Origin: Actibacterium lipolyticum
GTDB lineage: Bacteria; Pseudomonadota; Alphaproteobacteria; Rhodobacterales; Rhodobacteraceae
Assembly: GCF_900184935.1 (NCBI RefSeq)
Contig: NZ_FXYE01000002.1
Coordinates: forward strand, 1,171,001-1,235,000
Direction of reading: 5' to 3'
Length of the DNA: 64,000 nucleotides
How positions within the stretch are numbered: the first letter of the stretch is position 1; the number at the start of each line of letters is the position of its first letter. The notes under the pieces were generated by a model that was given only the letters and a program-made list of their open reading frames with translations, did no database searches and had not been told where the DNA came from. Both the position numbers and the translations under genes were made by a program. Positions 56,055-64,000 of the stretch are shown here, piece after piece.

Positions 56055-56309
56055 TCATGCGGCGTCCTCCGATTTATCTGCCATTCGTTCTGGCCACAGT
56101 TCGGATTCGGGCACACCTATGCGTTCAGAAATTGCTTTTTCGACGCGCCGAGAACGACTTCGCCCCAATGATACAGAGCTGATTGTAGAAGGAGAAAGCG
56201 CGAGGCTCGACGCTAGATCAGAAAATGATGAGCCTGCCAAATCCAGTAAATACTTGATTTTAGCGTGTTTCTCGCGATTAATCTGAACATCGGTGGAAGG
56301 CAATAACAT
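56055..56309 (-). CDS. Small HTH regulator, Ner/Nlp-like
   Basis: An 84-residue DNA-binding protein. The core KIKYLLDLAGSSFSDLASSL then ALSPSTISSV, and the terminal IGVPESELWPER, match the Mu Ner/SfsB (Nlp) helix-turn-helix family. Such proteins repress early transposition promoters in Mu-like elements, so a regulator of the cargo or of tnpC is plausible. It is the last gene of the first cargo segment and lies below a long inverted repeat at 56445-56473. Confidence 0.75.
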   Translation of the reverse strand: MLLPSTDVQINREKHAKIKYLLDLAGSSFSDLASSLALSPSTISSVSLGRSRSRRVEKAISERIGVPESELWPERMADKSEDAA

Positions 56310-56758
56310 GACTCCAAAAGTTGCTTACAACAAATGAGTCGCATATTATTGTCGACACGGCAACAATTTTCAGAATCGACACAAAAAAGGGATCGCTATC
56401 GCGATTATCTAACCTAGGTGATGTATTAGACCGCCATGCAATCTATGTCAATTGTAGAAACAACAATTGACATAAGGCGGCCTACGAAAAACTTAACTTT
56501 ACGACAGCTGCAGTGTTCGTCAGGCGGATTTGACTTAAAGTAGCTTGTCCATTTTGCGAGAGCTGCCATTCATGCGCCGAGCGGCGAATGTCTCAAACGA
56601 GCCCAAAGTGAATGATGCTGCAATTTGTACCAATGGAGGCGACTTTGCTGGAAGCCGACTTTGGCTAGACTGGCGTCGCGTGGTGGCAAAACTTGAGAAT
56701 TCGGCCTTTCTGCCCAATCCACGTTGGCGAGCGCAGTTTCAACGAAACTACTTCGTTC
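56310..56758. other. Gap upstream of the HTH gene with an inverted repeat
   Basis: About 450 bases without a convincing gene. The left part (56320-56500) is AT-rich and contains a perfect 11-bp inverted repeat, arms at 56445-56455 and 56463-56473. Its flanks CCGCC / GGCGG could extend the stem. The right part (56560-56758) is GC-rich, and I recognise nothing coding in it. Confidence 0.5.
56445..56473. promoter_or_regulatory. Inverted repeat, possible operator of the Ner-like gene
   Basis: Arms ATGTCAATTGT and ACAATTGACAT are separated by 7 bases, in AT-rich sequence about 135 bases upstream of the HTH start. This may be its operator or a hairpin. No T run follows, so a simple terminator is less likely. 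Confidence 0.45.
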
Positions 56759-59446
56759 TCAAACTTGATCTTGCTTCGCCAAGGACAATAGTTTCTTTGA
56801 GAACCGCGTCGTTTTCCCGCCTCCTGGAATGGATCGCAGACAAGCAATCGCGCGTTCGTTGGCAAGTTGGGCATTTTGCGCAACGTGAAGCTCGAAGCAA
56901 AGCTCCAGCATGCCGCCGATATCCCTTGGGGTTTCTTCTGGCGCGAAGTCCAAAAGGCCCAAGATCGTCTCTATGGCAAAACGACTGGCACCCAAATCGG
57001 CGACGCCTTTCAAGGCCTTTGTCCAGCGGCTGGTCGGCAATGAATTCGACATCAAGACCTTTTTCAGCTCGGGCACAAAGACCCGGGCTGTCAGTCGCCC
57101 TTCAGCCGAGAGCACAGCGGCCGCCTCGATTGCAAGCGAGGAAACGGATTTGTCCTCACAGGCCACATAGCACGCTAGCACAGCCGCCCCCAGAGGGCCC
57201 ACCGACGGACCAGGTCGAAAGAACGGTTCCAGATAAGCCCTTGTGGGATTGTCGGAAAGTTTTTGCCATGTATCCAAACCGATCAACGCAACCCGAAAAA
57301 ACGGTTCCGGATCCGCCGGTCGAGTTAGCGAGGCCCATGCGATGTCGGAAAATGTGTATCCGCAGCACGTCGCGTATTGGTAGCCTTGGTCGGGAAGACA
57401 AAAGAGAGCGGGCAAGGCGCGAGACTTCATCGTGTTCGCGGGCGTTACCGGAACCTCAACCACAAGCCAATGCCAACTACCATCCTCCGTTTCCTTGCGC
57501 TCGACCTGCAATTCCATGGTGGCAGGCGTGCCGCATTCTGGTACGGAATCTTGCTTCAGTTTGAGCGGCTTCTTGAACAGTTTGGTGATAGCTTTGTCGG
57601 CCTGTTCTGGAATACGCGCGCGCCATGCGGCGCCCCACAGCTCAGGCGCGGGGCCGACCTTGACGTCTTGTCCCAGGGCGTAGGCAATGGCCCGATCTGC
57701 CTCGGTTGCAAGGGAAAGGTTCCCGACGTCGCGCCCCTCCGGAGCAAGCCTCATCAATGCCATTGCAAGGTCATGGGGCTCGGGCTTGATGCCCTGTTCG
57801 CGATAGCACTCTATCCGCGCCAGCAGATCGGCAACGTGAACCAAGCCCGAGGTTTCGCTTGGCAGAGCCAGCAACGGAAGGGAAGCCCCATCTCCGACCC
57901 GTTCGATCACACCAGCATTTCGGGCAAGATGATGTTCTTGTAGGCTAAGCTCCGAAACAAACCTGAAGTTCTTTTGCCCATCGCTTTCTTCCGCAAGTAT
58001 CGCCGCAAGCGGCACGCTCTCGGCCATCGCCCGTCCGCTCAAAGCAAGGACATAGCGAATATCGCTGTCGCCAGACGACTTGCACACCTGCTTTGCGCGC
58101 TTGCGAAGCGGCGACAAAGTCTTGTCATCCAGTCGAAGCGCGGCCCCGAAGCGCGAAATACCATCTATTGCGCGTTCGACTTCAAACGGATCGCGCGGCT
58201 CTTCCAGCACGGTCAGAAACAATGCAAGTGCCTCATCAGGGGATGTTACTGCCGCGATCGGCTGAGCCTCATTCGGAACAAAGTCGAGGGCGGTATCAGG
58301 TGCGGTCCCAAACGCAACACCCGCCATTTCTGCGATGCGTGATCGGACTGAGGGGGCAACAAGATCGACATAGTTGGCCAACTCATCCGAGACGCTTTCA
58401 GCCCCCAGAGTCTCGATTGCGTCCAGCGCTTTTGCTTGCACGCCCGCATCTTCGAAAATCAGCGCCAAAACCATCTTCGCTGCGGCTTCCTGCTTCAACT
58501 CAGGTTTCCGTTTCGCAGCGCTCAGCAACAGCTTGAGTGCCCCCGTCACGGTACCCTTAACACGCGCTTGCAGCGCAGGTTCCAACGCTGCTAACAGCTC
58601 TTCCGCGGCGATGGCCCCCGATTTTTCCAACTTCTGTACATGCTTCAAAGCAAACGAAACCGTCGGAGGGATTGAGGATGACAGCAATCGCAAATACCGG
58701 TCAGACCGCATCGCCATTTCGCCGGCAACCGGCGCCATCAACACATGAAACCGCGAATACCATCCGGCGCGGTATTGGGCGAAATCTCGATCCAACGCGT
58801 CCAGCGACGCATCCAACAAACGCTGGCGGTCCAACAAACCTTCGTCGGCATATCGTTTGATCCGATCCGCCCAGCTTTCTTGGCCGCGTTTCAGAAACTT
58901 GTCGTGGTTGGCAAGGCTATCTTCACCGCCGCCCTCGACCTCGAAGAACCGCCAAACATCACCATCCAACAACGCTGACTTGCTGTCTTCTGTCCGCGTT
59001 CCAGACCAATGAGAGTAGTAGCCAAGAATGATCGCATCGCTTTCGGGGCGCTTGCACAGGCCTGTCTTCCACAGCTCTTGGAAACGGTTGATATAGAAAG
59101 TACGATCTTCAATGAAATGCTCTACGACGCCTTGTACCCAATCGGGGTCCAACTTGCGGATGATGTCCTCAATCGGGATTTTCTCAGGCATGGGGAAAAA
59201 CGACAGCTTGGTCAGTTCGGATTGAGATGAGGTCGCAAGGACCGCGACTGAGATGGCTTCACCATCCTTAACTTTGGGCTGGGATATATCGGCACCAGCG
59301 TTCCAGTACCGATCCAGTTTCTTGAACAAGGCCATTGTTGGTTTGGCATAGGCCCGTCGTTCCTTCGCCGGTATCTTGGCTAACCAGTCCAACACCTTTT
59401 TGGCGCTGTTTGAAGAAATGAACTTCAGAAATTCCTGCTCAGTCAT
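56759..59446 (-). CDS. Very large helical protein, DUF6493-like, partner of the SWIM protein
   Basis: An 895-residue protein; I place the start at 59446 (MTEQEFLKFISSNSAKKVLD), which overlaps the SWIM stop by 8 bases. The longer frame to 59551 reads SWIM sequence. No enzymatic motif is seen. It appears built of many helical repeats (HEAT-like: ALEPALQARVKGTVTGALKL, YVDLVAPSVRSRIAEMAG). Length, helical repeats and the SWIM partner suggest the DUF6493 family; this is a resemblance I could not test. It probably acts as a scaffold or binding protein with the SWIM protein. Confidence 0.6.
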   Translation of the reverse strand: MTEQEFLKFISSNSAKKVLDWLAKIPAKERRAYAKPTMALFKKLDRYWNAGADISQPKVKDGEAISVAVLATSSQSELTKLSFFPMPEKIPIEDIIRKLDPDWVQGVVEHFIEDRTFYINRFQELWKTGLCKRPESDAIILGYYSHWSGTRTEDSKSALLDGDVWRFFEVEGGGEDSLANHDKFLKRGQESWADRIKRYADEGLLDRQRLLDASLDALDRDFAQYRAGWYSRFHVLMAPVAGEMAMRSDRYLRLLSSSIPPTVSFALKHVQKLEKSGAIAAEELLAALEPALQARVKGTVTGALKLLLSAAKRKPELKQEAAAKMVLALIFEDAGVQAKALDAIETLGAESVSDELANYVDLVAPSVRSRIAEMAGVAFGTAPDTALDFVPNEAQPIAAVTSPDEALALFLTVLEEPRDPFEVERAIDGISRFGAALRLDDKTLSPLRKRAKQVCKSSGDSDIRYVLALSGRAMAESVPLAAILAEESDGQKNFRFVSELSLQEHHLARNAGVIERVGDGASLPLLALPSETSGLVHVADLLARIECYREQGIKPEPHDLAMALMRLAPEGRDVGNLSLATEADRAIAYALGQDVKVGPAPELWGAAWRARIPEQADKAITKLFKKPLKLKQDSVPECGTPATMELQVERKETEDGSWHWLVVEVPVTPANTMKSRALPALFCLPDQGYQYATCCGYTFSDIAWASLTRPADPEPFFRVALIGLDTWQKLSDNPTRAYLEPFFRPGPSVGPLGAAVLACYVACEDKSVSSLAIEAAAVLSAEGRLTARVFVPELKKVLMSNSLPTSRWTKALKGVADLGASRFAIETILGLLDFAPEETPRDIGGMLELCFELHVAQNAQLANERAIACLRSIPGGGKTTRFSKKLLSLAKQDQV

Positions 59447-60770
59447 TTTGCCGGTCCAATTCCATCTCAGCTGCAAGGATGTGTTTGCACGGTCCGCGTT
59501 GGTTTCCATTCTTGGCAAACCAAGGGCACGTGCATCGCCAGCTAGCTTCATCAGGTGCGACTTTGTGGATCACATCGTCTGACGACACTTCGGCCACTTC
59601 ATCAGTCCAACGTACAGCTCCTGCATCGACCAATTTCTTTGCCGACTTCAGGCGCGGGTTCAAACCTTCAGTCTTGCTCATGTCAAACGGAAGGTCGCGG
59701 TGGAAATAGGTCTGCTGCTTCAAGTCGAACCCCAACCGGCCTCCAGCGGCGAGCTTGGCCAAAGCAACGTCAACGGACTCAATCGAAAGGTCAGTTGTCT
59801 TGGAAATCGCTGCCGGTTCGATACTGTCTTGCCAGTTCAACTGCGCTGCAACCGCTGCCATTCCGGTGTCGACTGAGCTTGCCATTCGGCTGAGCAATCC
59901 GCCGTCGCCCGAAAACCCTCGCCACGGTTCTGCGTTCAAAACAAGCCACAGCCGTTGGGTGCCGAAATTCAACGCCCAGCTCGTCGCGCCGGTTGCCGGA
60001 TTGTGTTGCACGTCGAGACTATCAGCTAGCGTGACCAAAGGCTCAAAAACACGCAGCCGGTGGCACCCTCGTAAAGGAACGGCCCCACGCGCCTCGCGGG
60101 CAGTCACCCGCGCCATGGGGCCATTCGCGGCAACCCAGATCCGTTGGTCATTTTTCCCTCGGGGCAGCCCGCGTAAAAACCGTTGCGCACCGATCTTGGG
60201 CAGGCTGAAAGCGGGCCTCATTCCGGCCATCGCCACCTGCACCTCGGCAAATCCTTTGACCCATCGCAAAGGCAGCGGCACTTTCTTTTCGATATAGGCG
60301 GTGCCGTCGGTGACAACCTCGACCGAGTTTGAGCCGATGCTGATCTCCATTTCGGTATCGCGCGAGACCGTGGATAGCGCACCTCTCAATTCGGGGCCGA
60401 AATCAACATTCGTCGTTCCTTTGCTGCGCGCTTCGGTTTCCAGGGCGCTGTTGTCCAGATCCAGCCGGATATATGCGCTGCAACAGGCCGAGAACCCCTC
60501 GAACCGAACCGCGCCCGTTCCAACCGTCGCGACGGGATCCGCTTCGCGAAGAATCTTGGCCAGCATTGATGGTGGTACATAAAACCTCGATCCTACGATC
60601 TCGGAAACCGCACGGAGCGATTTTGCAGTCACGTTTGGAAAGAGTGCCCGAGCTTTCAAGAATGTCGACGCCGCTTGAACGTTCTGGTCGCTGGCTAGCG
60701 TTAACGCCTGTCCCTGTGAGGTGGAGCGCAACTCCGAGTCGCGGTCATACCTGTAAATTTGTTCAATCAT
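59439..60770 (-). CDS. SWIM zinc-finger protein
   Basis: A 443-residue protein with a C-terminal SWIM motif CxCx(n)CxH: Cys413, Cys415, Cys428 and His430 in CTCPWFAKNGNQRGPCKH. The remaining 400 residues are a divergent domain (FSLPKIGAQRFLRGLPRGKN, GTQRLWLVLNAEPWRGFSGD). SWIM fingers bind nucleic acids or proteins, and SWIM genes often sit beside large uncharacterised proteins, MoxR ATPases or VWA proteins in bacterial defence-like clusters; no MoxR or VWA gene is present here. The gene is coupled to the DUF6493-like gene downstream. Confidence 0.85.
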   Translation of the reverse strand: MIEQIYRYDRDSELRSTSQGQALTLASDQNVQAASTFLKARALFPNVTAKSLRAVSEIVGSRFYVPPSMLAKILREADPVATVGTGAVRFEGFSACCSAYIRLDLDNSALETEARSKGTTNVDFGPELRGALSTVSRDTEMEISIGSNSVEVVTDGTAYIEKKVPLPLRWVKGFAEVQVAMAGMRPAFSLPKIGAQRFLRGLPRGKNDQRIWVAANGPMARVTAREARGAVPLRGCHRLRVFEPLVTLADSLDVQHNPATGATSWALNFGTQRLWLVLNAEPWRGFSGDGGLLSRMASSVDTGMAAVAAQLNWQDSIEPAAISKTTDLSIESVDVALAKLAAGGRLGFDLKQQTYFHRDLPFDMSKTEGLNPRLKSAKKLVDAGAVRWTDEVAEVSSDDVIHKVAPDEASWRCTCPWFAKNGNQRGPCKHILAAEMELDRQND

Positions 60771-61021
60771 TCAAGTACTCAGAATTACCATGGCTTATTT
60801 TATCTTTGTTGAGACATCGATAGCACTGCCCTAATCAATTGTCTTCCTTCGCAAAAAGATCTGAGCGTCTGGGTCTGCCCCAATTCAACCATCAATTGGT
60901 GGCGCATTGTTCTTCGCTGCGTCCGAAGTGCTGTCCTTTCAGCCGTTGATGATCCGGGCAGCGAAAGCTCACTTTGTCCCGCATTGTCGCGGTTAGCACC
61001 GATCGCGCCGAATCTCGGGAA

Positions 61022-61588
61022 TTAGTTGAGTTCCTTGCGATGCTCGACGTCTGACCAATGCTTGTTGATTGGTAATTTTCGTGCCCGCCGTGCGATATCA
61101 TCGTATGTTACCGGCATGAAATCCCAAACATCGACGCCGACATTGACGGAATTTCGCGAACCGCGCCAGTTGTTGTGTACGTGCCCAAACAACTGGAGAG
61201 CTTCACGTCTTGCATGGTTCCATGTGATCATTGGGTAGTGACAAAGCGTATTTCGCTGCTTCTTTGGCCCATCGGGCACTTCGGCCATCAAAGAAACCGA
61301 CGTCCAATCCAACGATTGGGTAAGATCGCCATCGTGATTGCCAACGATCAAGTGTTTACGCGCTCTGGGCAGCTGGCCAAATACTTGTTGTAGGTAAGCC
61401 GCATCCTTGGCTGGTGCGCCAAATGCAAAATCTCCAATAATCCACAGATCGTCCTCCGGCTTCACAACCTTCCACATGTTTTCGAGCAGGATGCCGTCCA
61501 TATGAGACGCTGATCTGAAAGGACGGTCGCAAAACCGAATGACGTTCTCATGCCCAAAATGGGTGTCCGCCGTATACCAATTCGTCAT
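61022..61588 (-). CDS. Calcineurin-like metallophosphoesterase
   Basis: A 188-residue phosphoesterase. The start at 61588 (MTNWYTADTHFGHENVIRF) is the first codon in the family; the frame continues to 61711 only through tnpB. All metal-binding motifs are present: DTHFGH (8-13), GDF (52-54), GNHD (83-86), HYPMITW and GHVHNNW. Small relatives act as nucleotide or nucleic-acid phosphodiesterases. It is the first cargo gene after tnpB, 49 bases downstream of its stop and 251 bases before the SWIM gene. Confidence 0.9.
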   Translation of the reverse strand: MTNWYTADTHFGHENVIRFCDRPFRSASHMDGILLENMWKVVKPEDDLWIIGDFAFGAPAKDAAYLQQVFGQLPRARKHLIVGNHDGDLTQSLDWTSVSLMAEVPDGPKKQRNTLCHYPMITWNHARREALQLFGHVHNNWRGSRNSVNVGVDVWDFMPVTYDDIARRARKLPINKHWSDVEHRKELN

Positions 61589-61637
61589 CTTGCACTTCCA
61601 ACTCTTAATGTTTTGTCCAGCCTCAGCATCTTCTGTT

Positions 61638-61988
61638 CTAAACCGCCACGGGGCGGCGCATATCTCGGGCGGTAACTCGCTTCCAGTCGAGGCCCTCGAA
61701 TAAGGCCTCAAACTGGGATTTGTTCATGTTGATCATGCCGTCCTGAATACGAGGCCACTCAAAGCCTTTGCCTTCGATCCGCTTGTAAGTCATCACGAGG
61801 CCAGTGCCGTCCCACACAATAAGTTTGAGCCGGTCTGCTCGTTTCGAGCGGAAGATAAATATGGCACCGCTGAAGGGGTCGAGATCAAATTCATTCTGAA
61901 CAATGGCCGCCAAGCCATCCATCCCCTTTCGGAAGTCGACCGGCTTGCTGGCCACGTAGAATTTGAAGTTGCCCGCTGGAGAAATCAT
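61638..61988 (-). CDS. tnpB: IS66 accessory protein TnpB
   Basis: A 116-residue IS66 Orf2-like protein (KFYVASKPVDFRKGMDGLAA, FIFRSKRADRLKLIVWDGTG) of the usual length. Its ATG overlaps the tnpA stop (ATGA). The cargo starts right after its stop, where tnpC would normally follow. Confidence 0.95.
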   Translation of the reverse strand: MISPAGNFKFYVASKPVDFRKGMDGLAAIVQNEFDLDPFSGAIFIFRSKRADRLKLIVWDGTGLVMTYKRIEGKGFEWPRIQDGMINMNKSQFEALFEGLDWKRVTARDMRRPVAV

Positions 61989-62419
61989 GATCTGCTTTCG
62001 AATGCACGGATGAGGCCAACCAAGCCAGCGACGGGGTAATCAGATGGCAGCAACAATTCACAACCGGCGCGTTTGAAAACAATGTGACACATCTCGGTTT
62101 GTTCAACTGGCACATCATGCTGAACCTTGATCTCAGCAAATACTGGTGCCTGTTCCTGGACCTTTTGCCGCTTTGCCGAATTCTTCTGCTTCGGCCCCTT
62201 CCGCCAAGCGTAGGCGGTCTTGTCCGAAATCTGGCACGTCTTCTGGACGTCACCGATTGATAGCGTGCCGGATCTCATACGCTGCGCCATTTCGCGCTTG
62301 AATTTTGTGGGCCACAGACGGCGGCCATCTTTTCCGACAGGGATGGAGTAGCCGAAAGCATGGAAGACTTTATCGATTTTCTGATCACTTGAGAGTGCAC
62401 CTAATGTTTGAGAGTTCAT
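61985..62419 (-). CDS. tnpA: IS66 accessory protein TnpA
   Basis: A 144-residue protein with a helix-turn-helix (LSIGDVQKTCQISDKTAYAW) and the C-terminal segment VEQTEMCHIVFKRAGCELLL. I take the ATG at 62419 with an AGGA about 10 bases upstream; a TTG at 62455 extends the frame. Together with TnpB it is required for IS66 transposition. It lies 63 bases from the right TIR. Confidence 0.92.
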   Translation of the reverse strand: MNSQTLGALSSDQKIDKVFHAFGYSIPVGKDGRRLWPTKFKREMAQRMRSGTLSIGDVQKTCQISDKTAYAWRKGPKQKNSAKRQKVQEQAPVFAEIKVQHDVPVEQTEMCHIVFKRAGCELLLPSDYPVAGLVGLIRAFESRS

Positions 62420-62481
62420 GATGCCTGTATCCTTTTGGACATCATATTTTCTCAAGTCGAATGTGCTAAGCCCCTATTTAT

Positions 62482-62510
62482 GGGGTCAGATGCAACGCTT
62501 ACGGAGCTTC
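62482..62510. repeat. Right end of the transposon: 21-bp TIR plus 8-bp target duplication
   Basis: The TIR (62482-62502) ends TGCAACGCTTAC and is the perfect reverse complement of 50788-50808; GGAGCTTC (62503-62510) repeats the bases before the left end. It lies upstream of tnpA, so this is the transposase-proximal end. Confidence 0.95.
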
Positions 62511-62643
62511 CGCAGGGAAAGCTCACATTGTCCGGCGGGCCGTGAGTTCGGCCACCGTAGGACTTTGCACTCGCGGCGAAGGTTCGTTTCAGTGAAGCTG
62601 CATCGCGGCGGGGAATGACCAAATGAAGGTCCGGTTGGCGTCC
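62511..62643. other. Residual island DNA between transposon and right repeat
   Basis: About 130 bases with no gene. It is the continuation of the sequence interrupted by the transposon; I do not recognise it. Confidence 0.4.
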
Positions 62644-62856
<213 letters not shown>

Positions 62857-62932
62857 CCAAATTGTTTGCTTCACGCGCATTTTTTTGAGTGAAGCCATCG
62901 ATTTGAGAGATACGTTTTGTGCTTCTTTCTAG

Positions 62933-63048
62933 GTTTGGCGGTGACCTACTCTCCCACGTCTTAAGACGCAGTACCATCGGCGCGACGGCGCTTAACGGCC
63001 GAGTTCGGGATGGGATCGGGTGTTTCGCTCGCGCTATGACCACCAAAC
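62933..63048 (-). rRNA. rrf: 5S rRNA
   Basis: The minus strand shows the conserved elements CCCGATCCCATCCCGAACTC and GATGGTACTGCG, closed by the terminal stem TTTGGTGG / CCGCCAAA. It lies about 77 bases upstream of tRNA-fMet and about 80 bases after 23S. Ends are approximate. Confidence 0.95.
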
Positions 63049-63127
63049 CGAGAAAGAAGCACAATATACCAAGTCAAGTTTCACAATGAAGTGTATGCTT
63101 TCAGATCAGTCAGCCTTGCTGTTACTG

Positions 63128-64000
<873 letters not shown>

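Larger units (their letters stand above)
50788..62502 (-). mobile_element. 11.7-kb IS66-family transposon with two cargo segments
   Basis: The element is bounded by perfect 21-bp TIRs and an 8-bp target duplication, so all 11,715 bp moved as one unit. On the minus strand the order is tnpA, tnpB, [metallophosphoesterase, SWIM protein, DUF6493-like protein, Ner-like HTH], tnpC, [OLD nuclease, HEPN-like protein]. Normal IS66 elements are about 2.5-3 kb with adjacent tnpA-tnpB-tnpC. No further copy of the terminus was seen inside. The OLD/HEPN segment is visibly more AT-rich than the rest. Confidence 0.9.
36974..62643. mobile_element. Genomic island at tRNA-fMet (about 25.7 kb)
   Basis: The region lies between the two 181-bp direct repeats that end in tRNA-fMet sequence. 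It holds IS3, IS21 and IS66 material, a sugar-acid catabolic operon, a DUF1963 protein and an 11.7-kb transposon. The intact tRNA on the right and the 3' fragment on the left match the geometry of tRNA-targeted islands. No integrase, relaxase or replication gene is visible, so the element is probably immobile by itself now. Confidence 0.75.

Noticed and set aside
56545..57564. A 339-codon plus-strand reading frame
   Set aside because: It is antisense to the DUF6493-like gene over most of its length, very Arg/Pro-rich and without any family resemblance.
36974..62643. An integrase, relaxase or phage gene in the island
   Set aside because: None of the reading frames shows tyrosine or serine recombinase, relaxase or phage structural motifs.

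Overview
The window is about 58-60% GC by eye. It looks like a chromosome segment of an alphaproteobacterium, most likely a marine Rhodobacteraceae (roseobacter-type). The reasons are the rRNA operon layout (23S-5S-tRNA-fMet), an imuA-imuB-dnaE2 mutasome, TRAP/TTT- and ABC-rich carbon catabolism, and an inositol operon that uses an IolC-DUF2090 fusion. Identification is from protein motifs only; no search was run.

Layout. (1) 1-3119, minus: a branched-chain-amino-acid-type ABC uptake operon (aldehyde dehydrogenase, Tat-exported binding protein, LivG cut by the window edge), divergent from an AraC regulator (3267-4130). (2) 4259-6534: a sorbosone-dehydrogenase-like protein and a PlsC acyltransferase. 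(3) 6568-18101, minus: a ten-gene myo-inositol operon (iolG, ABC transporter, a second Gfo/Idh dehydrogenase, iolC-DUF2090, iolD, iolE, iolB, TIM-barrel isomerase). A LacI regulator diverges from it across two copies of a 14-bp palindrome. (4) 19318-28796: an AraC regulator and a pectin/oligogalacturonide operon (possible GH4 remnant, CUT1 ABC transporter, GH28, GH105, CE8). All three enzymes lack signal peptides, so this is an import-then-degrade pathway. (5) 29084-36841: a secreted protein of unknown function, an N-terminally truncated RidA, and imuA-imuB-dnaE2. (6) 36974-62643: a genomic island of about 25.7 kb. (7) 62780-64000, minus: tRNA-fMet, 5S rRNA and the 3' part of 23S rRNA.

The island is bracketed by two 181-bp direct repeats (36793-36973 and 62644-62824, about 15 mismatches). 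Each contains the end of dnaE2, an intergenic hairpin and the 3' half of tRNA-fMet. Similarity stops in the anticodon loop, the usual crossover point for tRNA-targeting integrases. The right tRNA is intact and the left one is a decaying fragment. No integrase is visible. The island carries a LacI-controlled sugar-acid operon (TctABC transporter, L-arabinonate-type dehydratase, DapA-family dehydratase, ketoglutarate-semialdehyde dehydrogenase, RraA-like protein), a DUF1963 protein and IS fragments.

The most unusual object is inside the island: an 11,715-bp IS66-family transposon (50788-62502) with perfect 21-bp terminal inverted repeats and a perfect 8-bp target duplication (GGAGCTTC). Its tnpA-tnpB and tnpC genes are separated by a 5.8-kb cargo (metallophosphoesterase, SWIM zinc-finger protein, a very large DUF6493-like protein, Ner-like HTH). 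A second cargo of about 3.4 kb (OLD-family ATPase/TOPRIM nuclease plus a HEPN-like protein) lies between tnpC and the far end. Both cargoes look like defence or stress modules, and I do not know this combination as a described system.
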